Shown here: piece by piece, positions 17,641-28,457 of the stretch | Layout of the letters: every line of letters begins with the position of its first letter | Position numbering within the stretch: position 1 is the stretch's first letter | Origin: Chara braunii | Lineage: Eukaryota > Streptophyta > Charophyceae > Charales > Characeae | Direction: 5' to 3' | DNA: 34,896 nt | Assembly (NCBI GenBank): GCA_003427395.1 | Contig: BFEA01000364.1 | Coordinates: 1,163,592 to 1,198,487 of the forward strand | Notes under the pieces: generated by a model | Databases searched by the model: none | What the model saw: the letters and a program-made list of their open reading frames with translations, nothing else | What the model was told of the DNA's origin: nothing | Program-made: the position numbers and the translations under genes

Positions 17641-18055
17641 GGCAGTTAAGGAGACCAAGTGCTTCGTGTGCCTGCTGGGCTTAGCGAGGAGTTGGTGTCA
17701 GTCGAAGACAAAGTCGCTGCAGTAGGTGATGTCTTTGTTTATACTCTCTATTCTCTCCCGCACTGTCTTCTGTTGGTGGACCATCAGAGTTGTTAAGAGG
17801 AGGTGCTCTGGCCTGGATGGTAATTTCGGCAGTTTGCGCAGTTATGGGTCTGAGTAAGTGGTTTGAGATGCATGTGCAAGGAATATGAGCAAGAGCGATA
17901 GACAGAAATCCAAATTGCAAAATAAATTAAAACGAAATAGCCCAGATAGCCGTACACCAAGCAGAAAGCACAATCCACCAAGATACAGCCAAATAAGAGC
18001 AATACAATGAACTCCAACGTGGACGTCGACACTCAACATAGTATCCAATGTCGCT
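17641..18055. other. Non-coding stretch, nothing recognised
   Basis: Three overlapping minus-strand frames (17681-18048) contain no recognisable domain. No RNA gene or repeat partner found. Confidence 0.35.
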
Positions 18056-18420
18056 CTTCCTGATTGGCGCTCAGCGCCCAGCCTATCCTACTCAGCCTAC
18101 TCTAGCCTGCGCTACGTTCATGCACCAGGATTCACTTCGATGCTGAAGACCAGCGTACGTGACAATGTCGACCATTCAGACTGCCAGCATACACCAGGTA
18201 TATATCTCTCTCCCCTCACTTCATCCCTCGACTTCCCACCGTGTTCATCCCCGCCACCCAAGGACCACCATTGCCGACACCACCTCTACGCCTAGCAGCC
18301 CGGCTATGGCCGCCTACGGCGCCTAGCGCTCGATGCCGCAGCAGCGCTCGTCGCCTCACAACGCCCGTGCATGCCCTGCGCGCGCTGCCGCTGTCGTGCA
18401 TGCCTGAGCAGAGGCCTGGC
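18056..18420 (+). repeat. Diverged dispersed repeat, copy 2
   Basis: Partner of 1010-1420 (see there): TTGGCGCTCAGCGCC, GTACGTGACAATGTCGACCA, CCAGGTATATATCTCTCTCC, GGACCACCATTGCCGACACC and GGCTATGGCCGCC in the same order. The TATATAT next to the CT tract would suit a Pol II promoter in a retroelement, which is inference. Confidence 0.45.
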
Positions 18421-18581
18421 TCTGCGTCGCAGCAGCGTGGCCAGAAGACACTATCACTTTGGGAGTCTAGTTCTGTGAGTAACCACTTGTCGTGCTATAC
18501 AAAAGATCTGCAGCCTACTGTCGATTACTTTATAAACCTCTGAGGCTCTGAGCAAAGGTTCATCTGTAGCATTTGGCATGC

Positions 18582-18651
18582 NNNNNNNNNNNNNNNNNNN
18601 NNNNNNNNNNNNNNNNNNNNNNNNNNNNNNNNNNNNNNNNNNNNNNNNNNN
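18582..18651. other. Assembly gap (N run)
   Basis: Seventy consecutive N. Any frame crossing it is an artefact. One more N is at 20853. Confidence 0.99.
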
Positions 18652-19483
18652 CTATTGAATTGTGTGGGGGGGGGGAGAAATGGGGGGTGAGGTTGCCAAC
18701 AGTGGCTAGGGCGTAACCAGAATGGATATCGGCAGCCAACGAGTCCCGTGAGTACTATCATTCTGAGAACCCAGCTGAGTGGGAAACCTCTCTAAAGCTG
18801 CAGAATAGGTCTCCTTCAGGCATGTCACACTATACAAAACATATGCAGGGAAATACCAGGGAGTCTTCTTCTTCCTCCCACTATTCTCAAGCTCGAGCTA
18901 TGGTGCCACTTCCACTTTCAGCCCCCAACCAGACAAGCCTGCAAACACCACACACCCTTCTGAACCCAACACGTCACTCTGCACCACTCGTGAAGCCCAG
19001 CTGCAGACGATGTGTTCACTAAACAGGGGAACGCCGCTCCCAGGATAAAGAAGAAGAACACCAACTCGATGACGATGAAGGCCTGAAAGACTTCAAAGAG
19101 CTGCATCCCGGCAGCTGCTTAAACCCTAACAGCACACAACTAGGACGAAGCACACTTCAGTACTTCGGCGCCTACCCCAGTGCTGCCATCAACAAAGCTG
19201 CTCGGCCCCAGCTATGGCCGCCAGCAGCATGTGAAGATGATGCTGCCGCGCTACTGGAAAACAGCGCTCCAGCTCCAACGCGTCCTCACACCCAGCTCGT
19301 GAAAAGAAGAATGAACAAAAAGGAACCCGACTCCAAATGACCTCAGCCTATTTCTAGACTTGACCTCAACTTCGACCTAAGACAAACAGAACACCCAGAC
19401 CTACAGGTAACAGGCCTACACAAAAGCAGCAAAAAGAGATGAAAACACAAGGCCTAAATTAAATGGTCTAGGCCTACCCGAAA
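18652..19483. other. Non-coding stretch, nothing recognised
   Basis: G-run at 18666-18675, AGCTATGGCCGCC word near 19209. No gene, RNA or repeat partner identified. Confidence 0.35.
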
Positions 19484-19645
19484 GAGTGGATCCCTGGTAA
19501 GTCGCAGGCACAGGGATCGAGCCCCACAGACCTCGAAATGTAGAAAAATTACAAGACTATACTAGTGAGAAGAGGGTCCCCAGTAAGGGACAGGCCAAGG
19601 GATCTAGCCCAATACAGCTCGAAATATTACAAAACTAATCTACTT
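19484..19645 (+). repeat. About 85-bp tandem duplication
   Basis: Copies start GAGTGGATCCCTGGTAAG (19484) and GAAGAGGGTCCCCAGTAAGG (19568). Both continue AGGGATC(G/T)AGCCC and CTCGAAAT...ATTACAA.ACT. The GGGATCGAGCCCC word resembles a degenerate tRNA box B, so a SINE relic is possible. Confidence 0.6.
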
Positions 19646-19689
19646 AGTTATACAGCCCGCTGGGAATCTGCAGTTTATCTCATGTCTGC

Positions 19690-20180
19690 TTGTCAGCCAG
19701 CCTGCCTGCCTACCTGCCTGCCTGCCTGCCTGCTTGTCTGGCTGCCTGCATGCCTGGCTGCCCGTGAGACTGGCTGGCTGCGTGGCTGGTGGCTGCCTGC
19801 CTGCCTGCTTGCCTGCCTTTGATCTGTTGGGATAGTCGAGCAGGTCGGTTTGTCTTGCTTTCTGTCTGTCGGTCCGCTTCGGCCTCTCTGTCGCTCACCC
19901 GGTGTGTCCGCTCTTTTTGTGTCTGTCAGTCTATGGGACTCTACTCTGTCTGTATGTCTGTCTATTTGTTTTTCTGTCTTTCAGTCTGTCGATCGGTCTG
20001 TCTGTAATCTGTCCGTCAGTCTTTCCGCCAGTGTTGTCTGTTCATCTGGCTCTCAGTCTGGCCGTCTGTTTCCCTGTCTGTCTGTCTTTCTGTCTGGCTG
20101 TCTGGCTGTCTGGCTGCCTGTCTGTCTGCCTGTCTGCCGGCCTACGTGCCTGTCTGCTTGCCTCTCTGCTTGGTTGACCT
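19690..20180 (+). repeat. Degenerate (CTGC)n/(CTGT)n minisatellite
   Basis: Starts with CTGCCTGCCTACCTGCCTGC and becomes (CTGT)n further right. It is the reverse-complement counterpart of 4598-5095. Open frames rich in Ser, Val, Cys and Leu on the + strand reflect the stop-free unit and are not genes. Confidence 0.85.
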
Positions 20181-20198
20181 CCTGCCCCACTGTTTACA

Positions 20199-21668
20199 TG
20201 ATGTGTCGAGTTCTCTTTCTGACTGTTGTTGTGGTCTAATTGTTGCTAAGGCAGTCTGGGGGTGCTGGGTCTCAGATCATCCAGATGAAGCAAAAACATT
20301 TTCACCCTCCAGCGTTCAAGAGTGGTGCACAGAGACTGGGGCCCGGTCTGCAGACTCCGCACCACTTTCAGAGCAGGCTGGTGTGTCTGTCTTTCTGTGC
20401 GCCTTAAAGTTTCTAGAGTGATCAGACCCATTCTCTTGAACAAACTGAAAGTAGTGCAGAGTCTGCAGACGGGGCTCCAGTGTGTAATGACTTGCTGCTT
20501 GCTGCCGTATCTGCCTGCGGGGTTGTACTCTACGGTGTGGTTTTGCCTGCTGAGTTGCGGCATGTTTGTTACTGTGTGATTGCTGTGTTTTTGTGGTCGC
20601 ACTGAGGGCTGTCCGCTGTTCTAAAAATAAAATAGAATTAACAGCAGTAGAGTTTGAGTGTTTGCAGGCCCTAAGGGGCACTGCGCCCTAAGTGCTGTAG
20701 GACTGCTGTAGAGGCCAGGTAGGCCCTAAGGGCAACGGTACCGGTAGTAGTTTCGGTCCGGTAGGTTAGGCCGAAAACTATAGGTAGGGTAGGACCGATA
20801 GTTAGGGACTTTTGGCTTTTCATTTTTCGCGTGCAGCGTTGGTGGCCAACCANGTGAGCAGCGCTGAAGACCCACAGCGGCACCTGGGGTTTCAGCAGCG
20901 GTGAAGCAGCCATAGCCGCCCACCTGAGTCAGCCATAGCTGGGGCTGTACTCAGCGCATCTATCCCCTGGGGATATCTGCGTTGGCAGGGCTATATCGGA
21001 GGTCTTCACTGAGTACATGTGGGTACTAGTGCTGCGGTAGCAGCCAGGCAGCCATAGCTGCCTTCTTCATTGTCAGAGTGACTCATCGGCACTGGGGACT
21101 ACTTCGCTGTTCACGATCTGCATCTGGGTGTATGGCGCTGGCCTCTGGGAGGCTGTTACTGTGCAGCGCTAGACTCTGAGAGTGTAGTAGTGAGTGGAGT
21201 GTGTGGTTCTGGAGTGGCGAGATACTGGGTTGAACTCTGTTACGATAATTGAGGTTAACTGTGTTGAGTTGGCTCATCATCTGGGTTAATTTCCAATTGT
21301 GATCTTCGCAGTGTCAATTGTGATTGGTTGTTGGGAGTGTGTCAGGGAGAGAGAAACACTGAGTGTGTTCTCCCCTTCTGTGCATATTTGCTATTCCACT
21401 GTTTATCTCTGACCGGTGTGCAGTTGGACCCTGTCTCCTTCTCCCCTTTGTCTCATGCATGTATGGGCGTGTGTGAGTACTTCTGAGTGTGAGTGGCAAT
21501 CAAATTGTCAGACAACCATGTTCATAACAAGTGTCCGTGCACTACTCTTGAACGGTGGAGGGTGAAAATGTTTTTGCTTCATCTGGATGATCGGAGACCC
21601 AGCACCCCCAGACTGCCTTAGCAACAATTATACCACAACAACAATCAAAAAGAGAACTCGACACATCA
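20199..21668. mobile_element. 1.47-kb element with about 130-bp terminal inverted repeats
   Basis: The left end TGATGTGTCGAGTTCTCTTT...GTTGCTAAGGC...GGGGGTGCTGGGTCTC...GATGAAGCAAAAACATTTTC...TTCAAGAGTGGTGCAC (20199-20324) is repeated in inverse at 21537-21668 with about ten differences. A second, inner palindrome (CTGCAGACTCCGCACCACTT near 20350 and its inverse near 20455) sits close to the left repeat. The interior has no transposase-like frame, so this is probably a non-autonomous DNA transposon. No obvious target duplication. Related short repeats are at 4271-4490. Confidence 0.85.
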
Positions 21669-22551
21669 CCAGGGACACCAAATTGTCAGCAAAGATCAAG
21701 ACATGTCTCATTACAACAGAAATAATGTGTCACCGAGAGACATACCCAGTAGACAAAAGGGCAACTTACTCATTTTCGCACTAAGCCTTCCAAGGGGAAC
21801 AAAACCTATGCATGTAGTTTGCATAGGAACAAAAGCAAGAACTCTCCATAGGCCACTATCAGGCCACTATGCCTTGTCATGTTCCTGGTCATCCAGGACG
21901 TCCAGGTGCGTCACTCTCTGCACGTGGCTTGCTCAGCAATCACATCTGACAGAGACATTCTGATCACTGCAACACATCCACTGCAGGTGCCATGTCTGTG
22001 TTTCTCCCATAAAAACATATCAGGACAAACTAAGGGCCTTTAGCTGAATCTTGCTTCGCGTCACCCTATTGCAGTGACCAAACAACAGGCTAGCCTTAAA
22101 CCGCCAGACTGCACCAGTACACGGCCCCAGCCTTGCCGAAAGGAACCTCGTCGCCTGGTCCGAAAAGTTCGGAGCCGCCGCACCATTGCATCGCATTGAT
22201 AAATTTCATCAATGGCATGCATCGTGTTTCGGGCCTTCGAAAGTCGCGGTGAGAGTCCCGCGGGCGATCTATGGTTGTGTACTGTTGGCTTAACAGATCG
22301 CGTTCAAACTCCCGACTTCACCCTCCACTCCAGGTTCCACTTCAGTATCCACTGTTGGTCTAGCTTCATCGTACGGAAAATGGATCGGCGCTCAAGTGGT
22401 TCACCGAATCGGCGAGACTAAACAAAATACTGAGCTAGTATTTTCATGCGGGACCAATTGGGACACACTCTTCTCAGCCAGCCTTTTCTTTAGCCTTTGT
22501 TAAACTTTAGCCTTTGCTACGTAATTGGGCCAACCAGGACTAAGTCTTAAT
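21669..22551. other. Non-coding stretch, nothing recognised
   Basis: CAGGCCACTATGCC-type short repeats near 21850. The open frames have no recognisable domain. Confidence 0.35.
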
Positions 22552-22637
22552 GTCCTTTGGGAAATCCGTTAGAATTGGAACGATACACACAAGATTAGCA
22601 TGGCCCTTGCGCAAAGATGACACACATAAATCGAGGG
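22552..22637 (+). pseudogene. U6 snRNA copy, near full length, probably a retro-pseudogene
   Basis: Begins GTCCTTTGGGAAATCCG, corresponding to plant U6 GTCCCTTCGGGGACATCCG, then AATTGGAACGATACACACAA, GATTAGCATGGCCC, TTGCGCAAAGATGACAC and ATAAATCGAGGG. The ACAGAG box reads ACACAC, which should abolish function. The 3' end runs into an A-tract rather than a Pol III T-terminator, which suits reverse transcription of a polyadenylated copy. No upstream USE/TATA pair of a plant U6 promoter is evident. Confidence 0.82.
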
Positions 22638-22933
22638 CGAAAAAAAACAACCACGGCTGGAAAACAGATATAATTGCCATCATAGGCTTCTGCTTATTGT
22701 AGCAAATGACACTGTGACATAAACAACGTTGTCGCCATATCAACAATCTGATGAAACAAACTTTTGTTTCTGTTTTTTTTTTTTTTTGGAAGAATTTGCC
22801 AACGGTCCCGACACCCTAGTACTCCCTAGTCGTCCCTAATAGGGGGATTGGTAAGTGCAGCTGTCTATTCACTTCTCAGACTTCTGAGAACCACCCAGCG
22901 TTGGTCCCCTTGCTTTCATCCTAAGTTATACAC

Positions 22934-23042
22934 TACCTTCGTCCCCCGAATACATCGTACGGTCATTATAGCTGTATTTAGACTGAAAGATAACCCAAAT
23001 ACAGCTAAAATGACTGTACGTTGTCTTCGGGGGAAGACGGTA
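22934..23042. mobile_element. TA-type MITE, copy 4 (109 bp), with readable empty sites
   Basis: Inverted ends TACCTTCGTCCCCCGAATAC and TTCGGGGGAAGACGGTA around core GACTGAAAGATAACCC. It lies in a local repeat: the flank GTTATACAC-TA ... TA-GTAATAATCCCACTCTC matches intact uninterrupted copies GTTATATACTAGTATCAATC (about 23080) and GTTATATACTAGTAATAATA (about 23182). The comparison shows that TA was duplicated on insertion. Confidence 0.92.
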
Positions 23043-24443
23043 GTAATAATCCCACTCTCTCCCCTTGCTTTCATTCTAAGTTATATACTAGTATCAATCC
23101 CACTCTCTCCCGGCCCCTTGCTTTCATCCTTTTTTCTTTCTTTTTTTTTTAAACGAAGGCTCCATCTATTGGTGGGGAGCAGTTATATACTAGTAATAAT
23201 ACCACTCTCTCGGAATGCTCAAGTCACCATATTCTTTTGATCAGTGTGCTCAGAGGTGGAGTGGATAAACTGTGAGTCTGTGACAACACAGTGAACACAC
23301 TGCGTCACGACATTTTTCAGTTTGTGAAATCAGATGCCACGGTCCATAATGCTGCCAATCCCCATGTTAATAAGTTTGGTCCTCAAGCTCAAAAGTCTAA
23401 TGTCCATTCAATTTGCTTTTATTGGTCTTCAAACGACTCTTCAGGCCATTTCAAGCAAACTCCACACCAATGTATAGAGTGCACTTCTTACTTACATATT
23501 ATTAAAAAAAACAAAAACAAAAATAATAATAAACACATAAAACAGCACCTCAAAAGTGCATTTTCAGGCAATTTTGCCAAAAACAATTTCATCGAGATTT
23601 CAGGATTTTCAGGATGATCAACAGCACAAATTCTGATAACCCTAATGACACCAAATTTGGCACACAGCAAGCTTGTCAAAAAACAAAAACAGCCAAAGAA
23701 ACAAAATCCAAAAAAACACAAAATTTGACCCTGAAACCCTAATTTCAGTATCATTCATGGTTACTCAGGGCCAAAAAGTGGGGGTCCCCGTTAACCGCTT
23801 GTGCCTCAAACCACACCCAGAGGAGGGTATCACATTCAGAGAAAACAAGTTTTAAATTATACACTTTACTGTGAACGCCAGTGACAGGGATGATATTATT
23901 TCCACAGAACCCTCGTAAACCCTCCTGTTTTGCATATCATGACCCGGGCCCTCCGTTCTGCACCTTCTGCTTAGTGCCCCGCTTCGGGCCCTCTCTTTTC
24001 AATTATTTCAAGTTATCTTTTCACTGTTTCCAGAATTGCACCCCTGCCTCCCTCTTCCCTACTTTGGCTGATCCCAGAATCAAACTCCTCTTGGGTCCCG
24101 ATAGGTCCCCCTAGTCGCTAACAATTTATCACTGTTTGGCAGTGTTTGCATCAAGGCTCTCGCACCTCTGGAAGAGGCTGACTGCCCCCACCATCCAACA
24201 TGACGGCGGGCATTGGCCGCACTGGGCTCACTCCGTATTTTATCGGCGCCTCGGGCTCTATGTTTCTCTACCATATGATTGTCGACAAGGTGTTGTGACT
24301 TCCGAGAGAAGGACCAGATTAGTGTCACCAGACTAATGTCACCAGCAATACGAAGATTCATCCCTGGGCTGATCAATGGATCGACCAGATTGCGTAGAAT
24401 GTGACTTCCCCCTCAATAAAACTAAGATGTGTTCCATAAATCC
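23043..24443. other. Non-coding stretch with short local repeats
   Basis: CCCTTGCTTTCAT.CTAAGTTATA and CCCACTCTCTC recur three times between 22909 and 23215. AT-rich 23500-23700. No gene recognised; open frames are short and low in complexity. Confidence 0.4.
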
Positions 24444-24511
24444 AAAACCCTAAACCCTAAACCCTAAACCATAAACCCTAAACCATAAACCCTAAACCCT
24501 AAATCCTAAAC
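24444..24511 (-). repeat. Interstitial plant-type telomere repeat (CCCTAAA)n
   Basis: About nine units of CCCTAAA with CCATAAA and TCCTAAA variants. TTTAGGG is the telomere repeat of most green plants. Degenerate units imply an old internal array or a repair scar, not a chromosome end. Confidence 0.9.
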
Positions 24512-25158
24512 TCCAATGCTGCTCAGCATGCTCTCAATTGAAGTCAAATTTCTCAGCTGCAGTACGGTCCTGGTGAAGTTATAGGGAGCTGTGACGAGTA
24601 ACAACTCACGAACCAGAGACCTCAGCTAGGTTGCCCAACAGAGGATCGTGAAAGCTTAAATGCGCAATTTAAATTCTTTTTTTTTTTAACCGTTACGCCA
24701 AAAAGAAAGAAATGAAGATAGCTGGACACATGCACAACTGAAGTCTTAGACTGATAACTGATGGCATCACCCACCAACCCTAACACACGAGAATCGTCAG
24801 AACGACTTCAACCAGGTAGAGAACCGAATGGAGAGACAAACAACTAAATTAATGAGCTCAGAAATCCTCCTGAAATTCCACAATTAATGCAACAGCACGG
24901 GGGAATATGCGGTAGAACACAGTCTGAACCAATCGGAAAAAGACAAAAGTGATGGACTGCAGCTCAAGAGAGTCGACAAAGAAAATCATCAAGTGCAACG
25001 ACTACGTCGACTAGACTGCCTGTGTTGCGACCCCACACCTTCGTCTCTGAGTCAGTTTTTTCACAGTTGATCTGCTCTCAGTCTCTCACACAGACTCTGA
25101 CTCGGACATGGGACGAGTGACTGGCCAGATTGAACCGTCTCGCACTGCATAAGCTGAC
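24512..25158. other. Non-coding stretch, nothing recognised
   Basis: No domain-bearing frame and no repeat partner detected. Confidence 0.35.
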
Positions 25159-25270
25159 TACCGTCTTCACCTGAATAGAATGCCCGGTCATTATCGCTCT
25201 ATCTAGACTGAAAATTGTCCCCATTAGAGCTACAATCAACGCCGAGCGTTCTATTCAGGTGAAGACCGTA
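25159..25270. mobile_element. TA-type MITE, copy 5 (112 bp)
   Basis: Ends TACCGTCTTCACCTGAATAG and CTATTCAGGTGAAGACCGTA; the stem continues AATGCCCGGTCATTATCG / AACGCCGAGCGTT. TA at both edges. Confidence 0.88.
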
Positions 25271-25646
25271 GCGACTACCACATCTCTGCAGCTGCTCAAA
25301 GAACAGAGAGTCTGACTTCGTACTTCCAAGTTCTGGCGACTTCACTGAATTCCAGGTAGCCAGACATGAAGGACCATGTGGAGTAGAAGCTGGATTAAAA
25401 GTTTAGAATGTTTGAAGTTAGCCTTTTGAACAGGACATGACTATGTTTTCGCTCCAGACCCAGAACTTAGTTGGCAACTTTGACAGAGTCAGAGCTGAAG
25501 GCAGAAGCTACTACGTACTATGTAGTAATAGCTATCCTGATTTTGTGTGCCATAGGCACAGGCAAAGGGCCAGGTAGACCTGAGGTGCCTCATGCAGGAT
25601 CTCCCTGATCCTCACGAGTGTCCACATACCAACCCTCGCTACCTAG

Positions 25647-25722
<76 letters not shown>

Positions 25723-26470
25723 AGCGCGCGACGTACTCTTTCACAGACAGTGTCACTTCCTTCCTGCCTTGGCCGTGACAAACAGAAACCTCCAAGCCAG
25801 CGTAGGAATCATTGGTTATGCTAGACAGCAAGCCTTGGGGGGAGTTGCCTATCCGCAGGTTGGAGGTTTTACTGAGCTGGTGGCAGGAGACTGCATGTTA
25901 AAGTTCTGTTTTCTCCCTCGTTTTGCCTCCAGTGGGCTTCATCTGTGGACAGACCGAAATGAGATTGCCCTGTCCTGCTCTGGGCCTGGATCTTATAGAT
26001 CTTTCTTGGAGAAAATGATGGTGATGCTAGATAACTAAGATTCTGAAGTGATAAATCATTAATGACATCCAAAACTGAAAGATGGACAAATCAAGGAGAG
26101 ATGGCCTTGGACTATTCTGGCTACTAAGGGTTCCATAGAACCTTCTTCAAGTTGAAGGATATCAGGGTAGCCGTACTTGTATGTTTGGAAGGCCCTCAGG
26201 CCTGGTAGTTTCCTGTGGCAGTGGCTTTGTGTGTTGCAGTGGGTTGGAGTGGGCTCAGTGGGGTGTAGCGGTACACTAGGCCCTCATCGTTGAAAAACAC
26301 TCGAGCAGCGGTTAGATTAGGCCCGCATAGGTAGGAAAATTTTTGACTAGCGGGTAGGTAGGCAGAAGAGGAAGAAAGGTAATACCTTCAGAGGCCGAGT
26401 GAATTTTAGGAGTCCGGTAGGCCTAGGTCGAGGGGTACCGGTACAATAGTCTGAGGCTAGGGCCTGTAGC
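25271..26470. other. Non-coding stretch with a (CT)n microsatellite
   Basis: Includes the (CT)n array listed separately and a small palindrome AGCTACTACGTACTATGTAG near 25508. Plus-strand frame 25592-26038 is entered through the microsatellite and has no domain. Confidence 0.4.
25649..25719 (+). repeat. (CT)n microsatellite, about 35 units
   Basis: Uninterrupted CT repeat over about 71 bases. Confidence 0.95.
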
Positions 26471-26572
26471 GGACGATATCACACCTGCAATGATGTTTCC
26501 CTCCGAACGGAGGAAGGTACCGGACGATATCAGACCTGCAATGATGTTTCGCTCCGAGCGGAGGAAGGTACT
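26471..26572 (+). repeat. 51-bp tandem pair with internal hairpin
   Basis: Two near-identical units start GGACGATATCA.ACCTGCAA and carry CTCCG(A/G)(A/G)CGGAG, a short perfect palindrome, before GAAGGTAC. Four or so differences between units. Confidence 0.85.
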
Positions 26573-27204
26573 GAATGCTTGGGAGGCCGAGCGGCCTGGA
26601 AATTCACTGCCCAAGAGGCGAGCGTCCGGATATATATCCAAGAGGAGCGAAGTGCACCTCCTCATTTTGCGGTGTGCAAGTTTGGCGTCACGCTACTGGA
26701 GCAAGCGCTGAGCAAGTCCAGCGCTGGGGGAGGAAAAAGGAGACCTGGCCGGGCTGGCCCTCCATCTCCAGCTATGGTGGAGCGGACCAGGGAGGAGGAG
26801 GAAGAAGGTGCGCTAGGAGGAGAGTGACGGGGGTACTACCTTGGCTATGGTGGAGGCCCTGGAGGGCATCTTCATCTTCCTGGTTGGCGCTGCACCTGGA
26901 AGGCCGCAGTGGGGGTGCACTGCTTCAAGGGAGGCTTCAGGGCAGAGAGTTAGGCATGGCAGCCATAGTAGAGGGGACATATCCTCTTTTCGTTGTCCTC
27001 TGAACATCGGGGCAAGGCCCCACTAGGCCGCCATAGCCACCTACCGACGCTACCGTTAGAAGGTGGTAGGCGTTGTAGGTTGTGGCTAAGGTGTACCTCA
27101 TGTGTTGCTGGCAGTAAGGAGGAGATGCGGACATTAGTTCTGGTTCATCCTTCCATTGTTGTTATTATTATTTACTGTATGAGAGAGGCTGGGGGAGATA
27201 AGGG
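26573..27204. other. Non-coding stretch
   Basis: Contains several GCTATGGTGG/GCCATAGCC words (26775, 26845, 27034). No reading frame with a recognisable domain. Confidence 0.35.
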
Positions 27205-27294
27205 GGTTGTTGTCATTATAGCTAAAAAAATGGGGTATCTTTCAGTCTAAATACAACTATAATGACGGTACATTGTATTTGGGGGAAGACAGTA
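27205..27294. mobile_element. TA-type MITE, copy 6 (one end lost)
   Basis: The right end ATAATGACGGTACATTGTAT...GGGGGAAGACAGTA and the core TATCTTTCAGTCTAAATACA are intact, in inverse orientation to copy 4. The left keeps TTGTCATTATAGCT but has lost the terminal CCGTCTTC part. Confidence 0.75.
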
Positions 27295-27654
27295 GGCTTA
27301 GTACTTAGTACTTCGTAGTCCAGTCCCCGGTCAGTAGGCTGCGCACGGTCCCAGGAAGGCAGAGGCAGACAACTTTTCTGGAGATGTCAACAGCCAAGAT
27401 GCCAACGCCGGCAGGGTACCAGGTCAACTGGGTCAGCAAGTCCAGCGGACTGGAAGCCGGATCACCGCGTATAAAAACATAGATTATGTTCTCATCATTG
27501 ATTCGTTCAGCTCGTGCTGGTGTGGAAAAGTTGAAGCGCTGTTGTGCTAACTTAAAGGAGTGACCAAGTGACGTGCGAAGAAAACAGTGAGCCACAGAGA
27601 CTTGGCAGCCAGTGGTCAACAAGCATTCGGTGCCATAGCAGTTGTACCAGTACC

Positions 27655-27659
<5 letters not shown>
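27295..27659. other. Stretch with one unassigned minus-strand frame
   Basis: A 105-codon open frame (27305-27622, minus) has non-repetitive composition, including NDENIIYVFIRGDP and LAVDISRKVVCLCLPG, but no ATG near its start and no family I recognise. It could be a gene fragment or chance; not called as CDS. Confidence 0.25.
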
Positions 27660-27746
<87 letters not shown>

Positions 27747-27748
27747 GT
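27660..27748 (+). repeat. (GT)n microsatellite
   Basis: About 40 uninterrupted GT units, then GCGTGTGT. Confidence 0.95.
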
Positions 27749-28325
27749 TATAAGATATCACCACAACTTCCCCTATTCCACCCAGATGTCATTGAGTAGA
27801 TCCAAAGTCATAGCAACTTTTCCTGTATTGCAGACAGTGAAGCATTCTCTAGATGAGCCAATCCACCAATGAAACAGTTTTGCTTGTGAAGGAAGTACCT
27901 ATTCAGAACCTTACCTTTAAACAAGCAAGGAATCTCACCTTTGCAAAACCAATGCAACACACTTGACATGGGCCAACCCAACAGTAAAAACAATATGAGA
28001 CACAATAAATTCCTTATATCATTTTCTTGATTATATTTTCATCAGCTAGCATTGGGAGGCCTCCCATTTTCTTTGTTTTTGTGGTTACCTTCTTACTGTG
28101 CCTATCACGTACAAGGTTGGCCACGTTGATGATGGTTGAGCGCCAGCTGCCCACATCCCCGTGTGCCTTTACGGCCCACTTGCATGTTATAAAAAGAGGC
28201 AGAGTAAAAGGGTAATTATATTTTGTCTGCTCTCTCAATAACGCTAGGTCATATGCGTTTACTGGTAGTACACATGGAGAGGGAGCAGACAACAGGGAGG
28301 AGGACAAAATAAAAATAGAGAGAGC

Positions 28326-28329
<4 letters not shown>
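27749..28329. other. Non-coding stretch, nothing recognised
   Basis: It lies 3' of the zinc-module protein on its own strand and may include its 3' untranslated region. No other signal. Confidence 0.35.

Positions 28330-28402
<73 letters not shown>
28330..28402 (+). repeat. (GA)n microsatellite
   Basis: About 36 uninterrupted GA units, 55 bases downstream of the stop codon of the zinc-module frame. Confidence 0.95.
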
Positions 28403-28408
<6 letters not shown>

Positions 28409-28457
28409 TTCTCTATATAGACCGTTGGAGCAGACGGCTGTAGAATGACACGAGATG

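Noticed and set aside
19850-20239. Ser/Cys/Leu/Val-rich plus-strand frames
   Set aside because: Same cause as above: (CTGC/CTGT)n array.
22552-22637. Functional U6 gene
   Set aside because: The ACAGAG box is changed to ACACAC and the 3' end runs into an A-tract without a Pol III terminator.
27305-27622. 105-codon minus-strand frame with ordinary amino-acid composition
   Set aside because: No ATG near its start and no recognisable family; kept only as a remark because a chance frame of this length is expected in a window this size.
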